Assembly (NCBI GenBank): GCA_003233615.1 | Contig: QIMB01000139.1 | Location: 1 to 9,485, forward strand | Length of the DNA: 9,485 nucleotides | Direction: 5' to 3' | DNA from: Nitrospirota bacterium | GTDB lineage: Bacteria > Nitrospirota > Nitrospiria > Nitrospirales > UBA8639 | Shown here: positions 1-6,021 of the stretch, one piece after another | How positions within the stretch are numbered: the first letter of the stretch is position 1 | Layout of the letters: each line of letters starts with the position of its first letter | Position numbers and translations under genes: made by a program | Notes under the pieces: model-generated | The model's database searches: none | What the model was told of the DNA's origin: nothing | The model's input: the letters and a program-made list of their open reading frames with translations, nothing else

Positions 1-114
1 GCTTTGGGCCGGCAAAGAGACTTCATACAGAAAGACCAGTACACACATGACAATAGTTGTCACAGTGACAATCGGGGTAATTTCTGTCGGATTGTCATCC
101 CGTAATGGAATCAT
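1..114 (-). CDS. Rhomboid-family intramembrane serine protease, N-terminal part (runs off left edge)
   Basis: The first 38 residues are visible, from an ATG at 114 to the window edge with no stop. They open MIPLRDDNPTE, matching the start typical of bacterial rhomboid proteases (MIP-R-D-NPT), and continue into a hydrophobic stretch (about residues 14-30) that would be the first transmembrane helix. Rhomboids cleave membrane proteins within the bilayer using a Ser-His dyad; those residues lie outside the window, so activity cannot be judged. The start is 27 bp after the stop of the upstream DHH gene on the same strand, so the two are probably co-transcribed. The ribosome binding site is weak (GGTG). 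The call rests on the N-terminal signature only. Confidence 0.75.
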   Translation of the reverse strand, partial: MIPLRDDNPTEITPIVTVTTIVMCVLVFLYEVSLPAQS

Positions 115-141
115 TGATACACCAGGCGTGAACGCACAAAA

Positions 142-1014
142 TTACGACAAAGGAGCAGGCGAAACTTGAACAGGAAGGTCTACGACAGGATTCAGAAGAT
201 GGGAAGAATCATCGCTTAGAGCCACGGAAAATCCTGCGGCATGCGTATGGCCACCACCACCATATTGTGCGGCAATCTCAGAAACGGATATTCCACCGGT
301 TTTTGAACGAAGCGAAAAATATCGTCGCCCTTCTTTCTGGTGCCAGATCACTCCAAAAGCATAGTGCGCGGCAAGCCGTTCACCAATTTGACTCGCCAGC
401 ACCGGTGAATGCACTGCTGGTACTGTACACCCTGCAAGAGAAACCATGACGGCATCCTGAACCAACTTATCGACCAAATTATTTTCGGATCGCAAAATAC
501 CAGTGCCTTCAATTTTCAACGTGTCAAACTGGAACTGTTCCCAAATCGAAAAATCAAAGGGATATGACGCTAGCGCTGCGCTAATTTCCCGACTATGTGG
601 AAGGTGCCAATGCCACAAATCCTTATCTTGAATATATTGCAATAGCCACGGTACGGGTTGCGTATGAGCCCATTCCCAAGCAAGGACAGCCCCACTGTGC
701 TCCATATCGAAGTAGGCATACGGCAAATCAGCCAAAGCCGATTCAGCGGTAATATGATGATCGAGAATTTGCAGGCTAGCCGTACAATCAGCTAATGCCA
801 GGATGTCTTCTCGGTGATAACTAAAATCAACCATCACCACGTGTTGGTTATCGAGCCCGTCCGGTTGAGGAAAGCCATGCTTCACGGGAACAAACCGCGA
901 CTCAGGAAACCGCTTCCACAACGCCCAGGCCGCACCAAAACCGTCCATGCATTCAGCATGATACAAGACCACATCCGGCACATGTGACTTCGCCAACTTG
1001 TCAAACTTGATCAT
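142..1014 (-). CDS. DHH/DHHA1 family phosphoesterase (NrnB/COG2404-like)
   Basis: A 290-residue protein of the DHH phosphoesterase superfamily, whose members hydrolyse short oligonucleotides, cyclic dinucleotides or related phosphodiesters with bound metal. The N-terminal motif is HAECMDG (residues 19-25), in place of the H-D-D form of RecJ and NrnA and like the COG2404 branch. VDFS (62-65) supplies the second acidic motif and LDHH (84-87) is the signature. The C-terminal DHHA1 glycine-rich motif GGGGHTHAAGFS is at about 252-263. Length fits a single DHH-DHHA1 unit. An in-frame TTG at 1017 precedes the ATG at 1014; I prefer the ATG. GGGAAAGG lies upstream with suitable spacing for either. It is followed by the rhomboid gene on the same strand. 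The exact substrate cannot be read from sequence; cytoplasmic oligoribonuclease-type activity is inferred. Confidence 0.88.
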   Translation of the reverse strand: MIKFDKLAKSHVPDVVLYHAECMDGFGAAWALWKRFPESRFVPVKHGFPQPDGLDNQHVVMVDFSYHREDILALADCTASLQILDHHITAESALADLPYAYFDMEHSGAVLAWEWAHTQPVPWLLQYIQDKDLWHWHLPHSREISAALASYPFDFSIWEQFQFDTLKIEGTGILRSENNLVDKLVQDAVMVSLAGCTVPAVHSPVLASQIGERLAAHYAFGVIWHQKEGRRYFSLRSKTGGISVSEIAAQYGGGGHTHAAGFSVALSDDSSHLLNPVVDLPVQVSPAPLS

Positions 1015-1017
1015 CAA

Positions 1018-1318
1018 TGTCTACCTTTCCCGTTAAGCTTAGCATGTTGCTATGTGAAGGGAAATATTATCATGGAACAGGAGAGACCTTCCAAAGATCC
1101 GGAGGTACAATGATGAAGACATTCAGACAATCAATACATCGTCGAAGGTACCCGCGTTTTCCAACATCGATGACAGGCGGCTTTACTCCCACATCTTCCA
1201 GAGCGTTTTCCTCCATGATGTCTGAGTCTGTAGGAAAGAAAAAACAGTAGGAACCGTATTCTTTTTCAGTATCTCATAGGCTAAAATCAAGATAATATCT
1301 ATAAGGCTACAACATAGT
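1018..1318. other. Divergent intergenic region between the DHH gene and dus
   Basis: A 301-bp gap between divergently transcribed genes, so it must hold promoters for both directions. It is AT-rich towards the dus start. AAGG at 1303-1306 is a plausible ribosome binding site 12 nt before the dus ATG, and TAAAAT (1282-1287) or GATAAT (1291-1296) could be a -10 box, but no convincing -35 partner was seen. No tRNA or recognised riboswitch was found. A small open frame with a good ribosome binding site is listed separately. Confidence 0.5.
1110..1250 (+). CDS. Possible small protein of 46 residues, unrecognised
   Basis: An ATG-ATG start at 1110 has GGAGG (1101-1105) four bases upstream, the best ribosome binding site in the divergent gap. 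The 46-residue product is basic and rich in Ser, Thr, Arg and Met, with RRRYPRFP near residues 11-18, and matches no family I know. Two other frames overlap it. One starts at an ATG near 1071 (MEQERPSKDPEVQ, then stop). The other, without a start codon, would continue as a soluble-looking acidic peptide ending at a TGA near 1223. A frameshifted small gene is therefore an alternative, and the frame may also be chance. Confidence 0.2.
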   Translation: MMKTFRQSIHRRRYPRFPTSMTGGFTPTSSRAFSSMMSESVGKKKQ

Positions 1319-2467
1319 ATGACGACAACATTCTGGAAAACACTCCCGTATCCAATCATCGGATTAGCACCCATGGACGGTGTTACCGATTCGGTTTTCC
1401 GATATATTGTCGCAACCTATGGCAAGCCCGATATCGTATTTACCGAATTCACCAATGTTCACGACATTTGTTCCGGACGCCTACAAGCCCTCGACAGTCT
1501 GCGCTATTCAAACGTAGAACGTCCGGTCATCGCGCAAATATACGGAAAAGATCCGGCTTTATTTTACCAAGCAGCGCATGTGGTGTGTGAACTGGGGTTT
1601 GACGGGCTCGACATCAACATGGGTTGTCCCTCCAAAAATGTCGCCTCTTCTGGATCCGGGGCAGGGCTCATTCGTACACCAAATCTCGCCTTAGAATTAA
1701 TGGAAAACACTCGACAAGGCATTCAGGATTGGTCCGAGGGGCAATCGCTGACAGACCTTGGACTCAAGCCCAGTGCACTCCAAGCCATTGCTCAGCTCAA
1801 GGCCGAACACCCCGAGCTCACAGAACATCGAGAGCGATCAACCATCCCTCTCTCCGTCAAAACCCGTTTAGGCTTTGACTGCAATATTATTGATGAATGG
1901 AGCGACTGCCTCATCCAAGGTCGACCGGAAGCCATTGCCATTCATGGCCGAACCCTCTCACAAATGTACCGTGGACAATCGGACTGGGAAGCCATTGCGC
2001 ACGCGGCAACACGCATTCGACGTCACGGCATTGTGACATTGGGAAATGGAGACATTAAGAATCTCACTGACGCTCATCAACGCATTCAAGAATCAGGCGT
2101 CGACGGAGTCTTGATTGGTCGCGGTGCATTAGGAAATCCATGGATTTTCCAAGAGATCAGGGCAATGCGAGAAATACTCATGACACAATCCTGCGCTCAG
2201 CTCACAACATTCCAACCGAATGTGCATGAACAATTTCACGCCATGCTCACCCATGCACAACGTTTCGAAACCATGAATGAGCCAGGACGTTTCGTCCGCA
2301 TGCGTAAACACTTAGGTTGGTATTGTTCGAGCTTTCCACATGCAGCCGCCATGCGCGCTCAACTGGTCAGAACCAACGGGGTTCAGGACGTCAAGGATAT
2401 CCTTCAAGCCTATCTTGCCACCCATACGGAAACACAAGACCTAACACGTGAATCCACGCTTGTATAA
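1319..2467 (+). CDS. dus: tRNA-dihydrouridine synthase (Dus family)
   Basis: A 382-residue flavoenzyme predicted to reduce uridine to dihydrouridine in tRNA with FMN and NADPH. The TIM-barrel signatures are in order: GLAPMDGVTDSVFR (15-28, FMN binding), NMGCPSKNV (100-108) with catalytic Cys103, SVKTRLG (179-185, Lys181), IHGRT (208-212) and GNGDI (242-246). VLIGRGALGNPW (264-275) gives the phosphate-binding end of the barrel. The stretch between the Cys loop and SVKTRLG (about 131-178) is longer than in DusA/B/C. The C-terminal helical domain (about 280-370) is present. The specific uridine modified cannot be assigned. It stops 9 bp before maf, so the two form a likely operon. AAGG lies 12 nt before the ATG. 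Confidence 0.92.
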   Translation: MTTTFWKTLPYPIIGLAPMDGVTDSVFRYIVATYGKPDIVFTEFTNVHDICSGRLQALDSLRYSNVERPVIAQIYGKDPALFYQAAHVVCELGFDGLDINMGCPSKNVASSGSGAGLIRTPNLALELMENTRQGIQDWSEGQSLTDLGLKPSALQAIAQLKAEHPELTEHRERSTIPLSVKTRLGFDCNIIDEWSDCLIQGRPEAIAIHGRTLSQMYRGQSDWEAIAHAATRIRRHGIVTLGNGDIKNLTDAHQRIQESGVDGVLIGRGALGNPWIFQEIRAMREILMTQSCAQLTTFQPNVHEQFHAMLTHAQRFETMNEPGRFVRMRKHLGWYCSSFPHAAAMRAQLVRTNGVQDVKDILQAYLATHTETQDLTRESTLV

Positions 2468-2476
2468 AACCAGATC

Positions 2477-3103
2477 ATGCACATCGTTTTAGCGTCATCC
2501 TCTCCTCGTCGTCGAGAGTTACTCGACTTATTGGGACTGACCTTTCACATTATCCCACCAACGTGCGACGAGCTGCTCTCACCCAATCTCTCCCCTAGCA
2601 CACAAACCTTACAGCTCGCGCTGGACAAGGCACTATCTGTAGCCGATCAGCATCCACAAGACCTCATCATAGGTAGCGATACTGTCATAGAAATCGAAGG
2701 AAAACTGTTAGGAAAGCCGGAAAATATGCAAGATGCCGAAACCATGCTTCAGAATCTTCGAGGGAAAAATCATCACGTTCATACGGGGGTAGCCATCATA
2801 CATCAGGCTAACGAAGTCTCCATCAACTTTGTGGAAACCGCACAAGTCTGGATGACATCATTTGATGAACACACACTCAAATTTTACCTAGCAACTGAAG
2901 AAAGCTTAGGAAAGGCCGGAGCCTATTCAATTCAAGGGGAAGGCGCGAAGCTGATCAAAAAAATTGAAGGGGATTACCCCACCATCGTCGGCCTCCCCCT
3001 TTGGAGAACAGCCAAAGAATTGGAGAAACAAGGAATCGTGTTACCTAATCCAGTGGAGGAAATTTACCGATTGAAGCCGTATGCGAATTGGAAAGAATTT
3101 TAG
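2477..3103 (+). CDS. maf: Maf-family nucleoside triphosphate pyrophosphatase, copy 1
   Basis: A 208-residue protein of usual Maf length. These cytoplasmic enzymes hydrolyse non-canonical or pyrimidine NTPs (dTTP, UTP, m5UTP and similar) to the monophosphate and pyrophosphate, cleansing nucleotide pools. Visible motifs are SSPRRREL (8-15), GSDTV (66-70) with catalytic Asp68, LGKP (78-81) with Lys80, AGAYSIQG (147-154) with Gln153, and GDYPTIVGLPL (165-175). All residues expected for catalysis are present. It follows dus by 9 bp in the same direction. It is 81% identical by hand count (39 differences in 208) to a second maf gene at 6022. Its stop is one base from the stop of the convergent hicA gene. 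Confidence 0.93.
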   Translation: MHIVLASSSPRRRELLDLLGLTFHIIPPTCDELLSPNLSPSTQTLQLALDKALSVADQHPQDLIIGSDTVIEIEGKLLGKPENMQDAETMLQNLRGKNHHVHTGVAIIHQANEVSINFVETAQVWMTSFDEHTLKFYLATEESLGKAGAYSIQGEGAKLIKKIEGDYPTIVGLPLWRTAKELEKQGIVLPNPVEEIYRLKPYANWKEF

Positions 3104-3104
3104 C

Positions 3105-3295
3105 TTACTCACCAACGAAGGGAAGAGAGAGGTTTCGGCAGATCTTCTTTGCGAGGCGATCTGCAATCTCAGCATGTCGTGGAATAGCTTCCACCGCACC
3201 GGTAGAGGGATTCACCCACAAAGAATGAGACCCACCTTCACGTTTGAGGTAGCACCCATTTTTCGAAGGTGACGAAGCAGTGCATTCCGCTTCAC
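3105..3295 (-). pseudogene. hicA: HicA-type mRNA interferase toxin gene, frameshifted near its 5' end
   Basis: HicA toxins are small double-stranded-RNA-binding-fold proteins that cleave mRNA. The body reads NGCYLKREGGSHSLW followed by AIPRHAEIADRLAKKICR, with the catalytic His in the GSHS motif. The gene should start at GTG 3295, which overlaps the hicB stop as GTGA (3292-3295), the usual coupled arrangement. From that GTG the frame reads VKRNALLRHLRK and then leaves the HicA frame at an A5 run (3259-3263). Restoring one base there joins it to HGCYLKREGG and gives the normal 63-residue HicA. A TTG at 3299 opens the downstream frame (64 residues) but gives an unrelated N-terminus and lacks the overlap logic. 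It could be a pseudogene, a sequencing error or a -1 slippage product. The stop lies one base from the convergent maf stop. Confidence 0.8.
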
Positions 3296-3507
3296 CCAAT
3301 GGTCACCTTGCCTCGTATGGCATCCGGAGGCGTTCCGCGCAGAGCATCCTCCCGTCGGTCCTCTAAGATCAGGGCAATGGCCTCAGCAAGACTGACTCTC
3401 GCTTCCTCTTGGGTTCTGCCTTGTCCGTTCGCTCCGGGGATTTCCGGGCAGTACGCAATGTACCACTCCTCATCCTGTTCAATGATCGCAGTAAATTCGT
3501 TATGCAT
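3292..3507 (-). CDS. hicB: HicB-family antitoxin
   Basis: A 71-residue antitoxin of the short HicB type. HicB binds and neutralises HicA and often represses its own operon. The family core is clear: MHNEFTAIIE (1-10), WYIAYCPEIPGANGQGRT (15-32) and the EEARVSLAEAIALILEDRR helix region (34-52). No extra C-terminal HTH or ribbon-helix-helix domain is present. An in-frame ATG lies at 3528, but the start at 3507 is chosen because AGGGAGAG sits about 4-6 nt upstream and HicB proteins begin at this point. Its TGA overlaps the hicA GTG, implying translational coupling. The antitoxin gene comes first. It appears intact even though its toxin partner is frameshifted. Confidence 0.88.
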   Translation of the reverse strand: MHNEFTAIIEQDEEWYIAYCPEIPGANGQGRTQEEARVSLAEAIALILEDRREDALRGTPPDAIRGKVTIG

Positions 3508-3550
3508 GGCTCTCTCCCTGTCCTTCATGACTGAACGACACCATATCGAA

Positions 3551-3578
3551 ACTAAAGAATGTTTCCATCCCCTGTCAA
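3551..3578 (-). promoter_or_regulatory. Possible sigma70-type promoter of hicBA
   Basis: A perfect TTGACA -35 box reads on the minus strand at 3578-3573, followed 16 nt later by TTTAGT (3556-3551), a 4/6 match to TATAAT. It lies about 45 nt before the hicB start and points towards it. The -10 is weak, so the call is tentative. Confidence 0.35.
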
Positions 3579-4211
3579 TTTATCTTCGAGCTTTGCCCCC
3601 AAAACCCCTGGTTGCGTGATGAACGAAAAAAGTATCTACAAATTATTTGAATGAGAATCTTCATTGGAGGCAGCCTTGCACATCATTCAGGACCGTCATT
3701 CCTATAATGATCACCTACTTTGGAAGCGGCTGAGCATGTAGATTCGGGGGTTCGACGACGACGAGGTCCTTTTGTTTCGGCAAAAGTAGCCAAACCCAGT
3801 GTGCCGAGCATGTTCAACAGCTTGAGGGTGCAAGTCCCTTTGACAACCTGATGGAGGTGCAGTCATAGCAAAGCGCAAGGGCGTCGGCGTCGTCGTGAGG
3901 CGGGGTCTGAAGGCAGCGTGGAGCAAAAGCGTGGGCCGATGAACAAGAACCAGATACGAGGCAGTCAGGGCCGGACGAGTGGGCTGGTTTTCACGAAGTC
4001 CGTATCCATCAAGGGCTCTGGCTGTAAATCTGGCGGTCGTGCGCTGAAGGCGGTTGAACGTACCTCGGGAGACCTCTCGTCTGTCTTGGCAGCAAGACTG
4101 AGGCTGGAGTGATCCAGCCAGAGCGAGCGAGAGGAGTCAGCAGAGGGCATAGTAGTCCTACCAAGGATGAAGGCCTGAACGGTGCGGAGAGGTGAGTAGA
4201 CAGCGGAACTC

Positions 4212-4385
4212 ATGAGCGACAAGCGGCTGAATGACCAGGTAACTCTGGCCTTCCCGACAGAAGATACGGGTGAAGCCCGAAGGGCTGACGAGGACGTGTC
4301 GAATCGCTCGCGGCGACCCGCCCAGTCGAAAGCCCGGCGAGGGGTGATCAGTGGCGAGCAGTCTGTCCTGGTGCCAATCGCGTAA
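4212..4385 (+). pseudogene. ltrA: Stub of a group II intron-encoded reverse transcriptase/maturase
   Basis: A 57-codon frame opens MSDKRLNDQVTLAFPTED and continues TGEARRA, the recognisable start of bacterial group II intron-encoded proteins. A complete protein would be over 400 residues with RT motifs (such as YADD), a maturase X domain and often an HNH domain; none is present. The residues after about 26 do not follow the family pattern. The frame ends at TAA 4383-4385, eight bases before domain V, so most of the protein has been lost by internal deletion. Confidence 0.7.
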
Positions 4386-4393
4386 CCCACCGA

Positions 4394-4463
4394 ACCGCCG
4401 TATACGGATCCGTACGTACGGTGGTGTGACAGGGAAAGTCCGTGAGGACCTACCTCTGTCGAT
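4394..4463 (+). ncRNA. Group II intron domain V and domain VI-like hairpin
   Basis: Positions 4394-4425 fold as domain V: lower stem ACCGCCGTAT / GTACGGTGGT, a two-base AC bulge, and a short upper stem ACG / CGT capped by GATC. The catalytic-triad position reads CGC. The following hairpin has GTCC / GGAC closed by GTGA, above a GACAGGG / CCTCTGTC stem. An unpaired A (CTA) lies 12 nt from the 3' end, further than the usual 7-8, so the branch point is uncertain. The intron ends at GAT 4461-4463. Confidence 0.8.
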
Positions 4464-4641
4464 CATTCGCCCGTTCACGGCCTCTTCGAAGTGCCTTCGC
4501 CCCGACACCAAATTAAATGGCTACGAAACTCGCGGAGCCCGCTCTGAGCCTTGTCCAAGGGCTCAAACAGCCGCCATAAAATCGAATTTGGCATCGGGGC
4601 TCAGCCGCGCCCAAGGCTTGAATTTTATATCTGAGGAAAGC

Positions 4642-4908
4642 CTATGCGACTTGGGCAATATCAAAGTCAGGGAAAAGAATCACAGCTGGATGAACTTTTA
4701 ACACGCTCGCCAAGACCAAGGCCCGTTCTCGGCCTATTTGGCTCCCATCGTTTTCCATTGCTGAGATATTGGATTGCGAGATTCCTGTTGCATCCGCAAG
4801 TTCTTTTTGTGTCAATTCCTGTAATTCCCTCAGTGTCCGTAGCATTTCCCCAGGCGTAATCTTGCGATTAACTTTGGCTCGCACGAATTCTTTTTTATTC
4901 ATAGCCAT
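4642..4908 (-). CDS. higA: XRE-family HTH antitoxin (HigA-like)
   Basis: An 88-residue protein with a Cro/C1-type helix-turn-helix: LTQKELADATGISQSNISAM covers residues 32-51, preceded by GEMLRTLRELQE. The rest is helical with a short hydrophobic tail (HPAVILFPDFD). It should bind and inhibit the toxin encoded 15 bp upstream and repress the operon through its HTH, as HigA-type antitoxins do. The start at 4908 is supported by GGGAG seven nt upstream; a second ATG two codons later is possible. Order is toxin then antitoxin, the HigBA arrangement. It ends 25 bp from the right end of repeat A. Confidence 0.87.
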   Translation of the reverse strand: MAMNKKEFVRAKVNRKITPGEMLRTLRELQELTQKELADATGISQSNISAMENDGSQIGRERALVLASVLKVHPAVILFPDFDIAQVA

Positions 4909-4923
4909 ATGTGTTCTCCCGGG

Positions 4924-5196
4924 TTAATAGGTGTGAGGCATGACTTCAACCACGTACACTTCGAGTTGCCCTTTCGCAACATAGTAAATCACACGCCATT
5001 TCTTGCCTAGTCTGGATGATCGATATCCTTTCCACTCTCCCTTTAGGGTTTCATCGTGAAACCCCTTAATTGATCGAAGGCCTACCGGACCCTCTAACTC
5101 AACGATCCTTTTCCAAGCTTCATACTTCAATAGAACATCAGAAGGAAGCCGATCAAGGATTTTTAAGACCGGCTTCTGTTCATAGATCACCCACAT
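4924..5196 (-). CDS. higB: RelE/HigB-type mRNA interferase toxin
   Basis: A 90-residue RelE-superfamily toxin, the expected length. Family signatures are YEAWKRIVELEGPVGLRSIKG (25-45), FHDETLKGEWKGYRSSRLGKKWRVIY (46-71) with the basic residues that contact RNA, and the C-terminal VEVMPHTY (83-90). Members bind ribosomes and cut mRNA during translation. No Shine-Dalgarno sequence precedes the ATG, but TATAAT lies eight bases upstream on the same strand, so the transcript may be leaderless. The antitoxin gene follows after 15 bp. It appears intact and complete. Confidence 0.87.
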   Translation of the reverse strand: MWVIYEQKPVLKILDRLPSDVLLKYEAWKRIVELEGPVGLRSIKGFHDETLKGEWKGYRSSRLGKKWRVIYYVAKGQLEVYVVEVMPHTY

Positions 5197-5232
5197 TGAT
5201 ATATATTATAGTATATATACATCTTAATATAT
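5197..5232 (-). promoter_or_regulatory. AT-rich promoter and possible operator of the higBA operon
   Basis: On the minus strand TATAAT (5210-5205) lies eight bases before the toxin ATG, within a run of alternating AT that forms an imperfect palindrome (TATATATTATAGTATATATA, about 5201-5220). The palindrome could be the site where the HTH antitoxin represses. A good -35 box was not found; TATATA lies at the right distance. Confidence 0.4.
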
Positions 5233-5255
5233 AGTTCGAAAGATTAGCTTACAGT

Positions 5256-5318
5256 AACCTGTTAGCACCTATAGAAGAAATTTATCGAATTAAATCGTAA
5301 AAAAATTGGAAGGAATTT
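5256..5318 (+). pseudogene. Degenerate 3' fragment of a third maf gene
   Basis: The frame from 5259 reads LLAPIEEIYRIKS, then a TAA stop, then KNWKEF. This aligns position by position with the Maf C-terminus (VLPNPVEEIYRLKPYANWKEF) at the end of both complete maf genes. It has an in-frame stop at 5298-5300 and no recognisable upstream Maf sequence, so about 20 codons of a lost copy remain. It lies between the higBA promoter and repeat B. Confidence 0.7.
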
Positions 5319-5362
5319 GGAGAGTAACAGGTTGAAAGAGAGACAAGAAGGATTGTCTAAAG

Positions 5363-5394
5363 CGGTCATTCCCGTGAAAGGGGGAATCTAGGAC
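5363..5394 (+). repeat. Short palindromic repeat of the GTCATTCCCG...GGGAATC type
   Basis: GGTCATTCCCGTGAAAGGGG followed by GAATCTAGGACC is a common small bacterial repeat with stem ATTCCC (5368-5373) / GGGAAT (5382-5387). Isolated half-copies appear at 3693-3704 (ACCGTCATTCCT) and, inverted, at 8746-8762 (TTCGCGGGAATGACGGA). It may act as a transcript-stabilising or terminating hairpin. Confidence 0.65.
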
Positions 5395-5413
5395 CTTATT
5401 TTTTATTTTCCTT

Positions 5414-5607
5414 GCGGGGTTTCGTCCCCGCCGACGAGATCCTTTTGTTTCGGCAAAAGGACCCAAAACCATATCCGCCCGTTCGCGGCCTCTCCGAGCA
5501 GCCTTCGGCCTGACACCAAATTAAATGGCTGCGCAACTCGCTCCACTCAAACAGTGCTTGCCACAATAATCGAATTTTGTTCCGCGTCAAAGCTGCACCC
5601 AAGGCGG
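5414..5607 (+). repeat. Dispersed structured repeat, copy B
   Basis: It begins with the GC hairpin GCGGGG-TTTCGT-CCCCGC (5414-5431), then a second hairpin, GATCCTTTTG-TTTCGG-CAAAAGGACC, and the unfilled intron target CCCAAAACCATATCC. The larger right stem-loop runs from GACACCAAATT to CGAATTTTGTTCC, and the element ends CACCCAAGGCGG. It aligns end to end with the copies at 3745 and 6652. A 102-residue minus-strand open frame here is repeat-derived. Confidence 0.8.
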
Positions 5608-6021
5608 AGCTAAAGTGAGCGTTTGAAATTTTTGACTTTACTGAACTCTCAACAAAAGATCTGACTCCAAATTCAGCCTCACTCGAGGACGGGAAACTCA
5701 TCAAGAATCAAATCACGTATTCATACTGGTGGGTGTGATGGGAATATCAAATCCTATCAATACTTATGCCCGACCACATTTTCTTACTCAATGCAATAAC
5801 GCAGGCCTGACCCAATTACAGCTCGATAACTTGACTGGGCGTCTCTCTTCCGCCCTTCTGAGAGGCGGATTCCATCAAGGCCAGCGGTCACGGGACCGTG
5901 TAAACAGGCCGGATACATGACGGCAAACCTCATGCGTTATTTTCGACCAAGAACCCTTGCATTCTCGGGAGCGTCCATATATGACAAGCCCCACACTGGC
6001 TTAAAGCATCTCCAGTTCATC
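5608..6021. other. Region of about 410 bp before the second maf with no recognised gene
   Basis: Short open frames start at 5729 (63 residues) and, in frame with maf, at 5917, but neither resembles a known family, has a good ribosome binding site or looks like normal protein. The upstream extension of the maf frame is not part of Maf. The sequence does not resemble the end of dus, so the upstream partner of maf copy 1 was not duplicated with it. Whatever promoter drives maf copy 2 should lie here; none stands out. Confidence 0.4.

Larger units (their letters stand above)
3799..4463 (+). mobile_element. Group II intron remnant lacking its reverse transcriptase
   Basis: A 665-nt retroelement remnant. 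Boundaries come from comparison with unfilled repeat copies: the exons join as CCAAACCCA / CATTCGCCCG, matching CCAAAACCATATTCGCCCG at 6701. The element begins GTGTG, the consensus 5' end (GUGYG), and ends GAT, in line with a terminal AY. The structured 5' part (3799-4211) is followed by the N-terminal stub of the intron-encoded protein, then directly by domain V and a domain VI-like hairpin. The RT, maturase and endonuclease coding regions are deleted. Group II introns self-splice and retrohome with help from this protein, so this copy could move or splice only with help in trans. It sits 12 nt after a stem-loop in the repeat. I could not assign a class. Confidence 0.85.
3745..4617 (+). repeat. 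Dispersed structured repeat, copy A, split by a group II intron
   Basis: The flanks at 3745-3798 and 4464-4617 together make about 208 bp that align along their length with the repeats at 5414 and 6652. Shared blocks are the hairpin CCTTTTG-TTTCGG-CAAAAG (3768-3786), a CCAAAMCCA block, GCCCGTTCRCGGCC (about 4469), GACACCAAATT, CTCAAACAG, TCGAATTTGG and GCCCAAGGC at the right end. GACACCAAATT and AATTTGGCATC are inverted, so the right half can fold into one large stem-loop. The left GC-rich hairpin of the other copies is degraded here. Minus-strand open frames in this area arise from the repeat and are not genes. Confidence 0.8.

Noticed and set aside
3269..3619. 116-residue plus-strand open frame
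   Set aside because: Antisense to hicBA, which has clear family motifs and a GTGA overlap.
3965..4511. Minus-strand open frames of 141 and 117 residues
   Set aside because: They lie antisense to the group II intron, whose boundaries, domain V and ORF stub explain the sequence on the plus strand.
5396..5704. 102-residue minus-strand open frame across repeat B
   Set aside because: Its sequence comes from the repeat; the same YGFGSFCRNKRIS-like translation appears from repeat C at 6586-6828. There is no ribosome binding site and no known domain.
5917..6021. N-terminal extension of maf copy 2
   Set aside because: Copy 1 and the family start at MHIVLAS, which aligns at 6022; the 35 extra residues show no Maf similarity.
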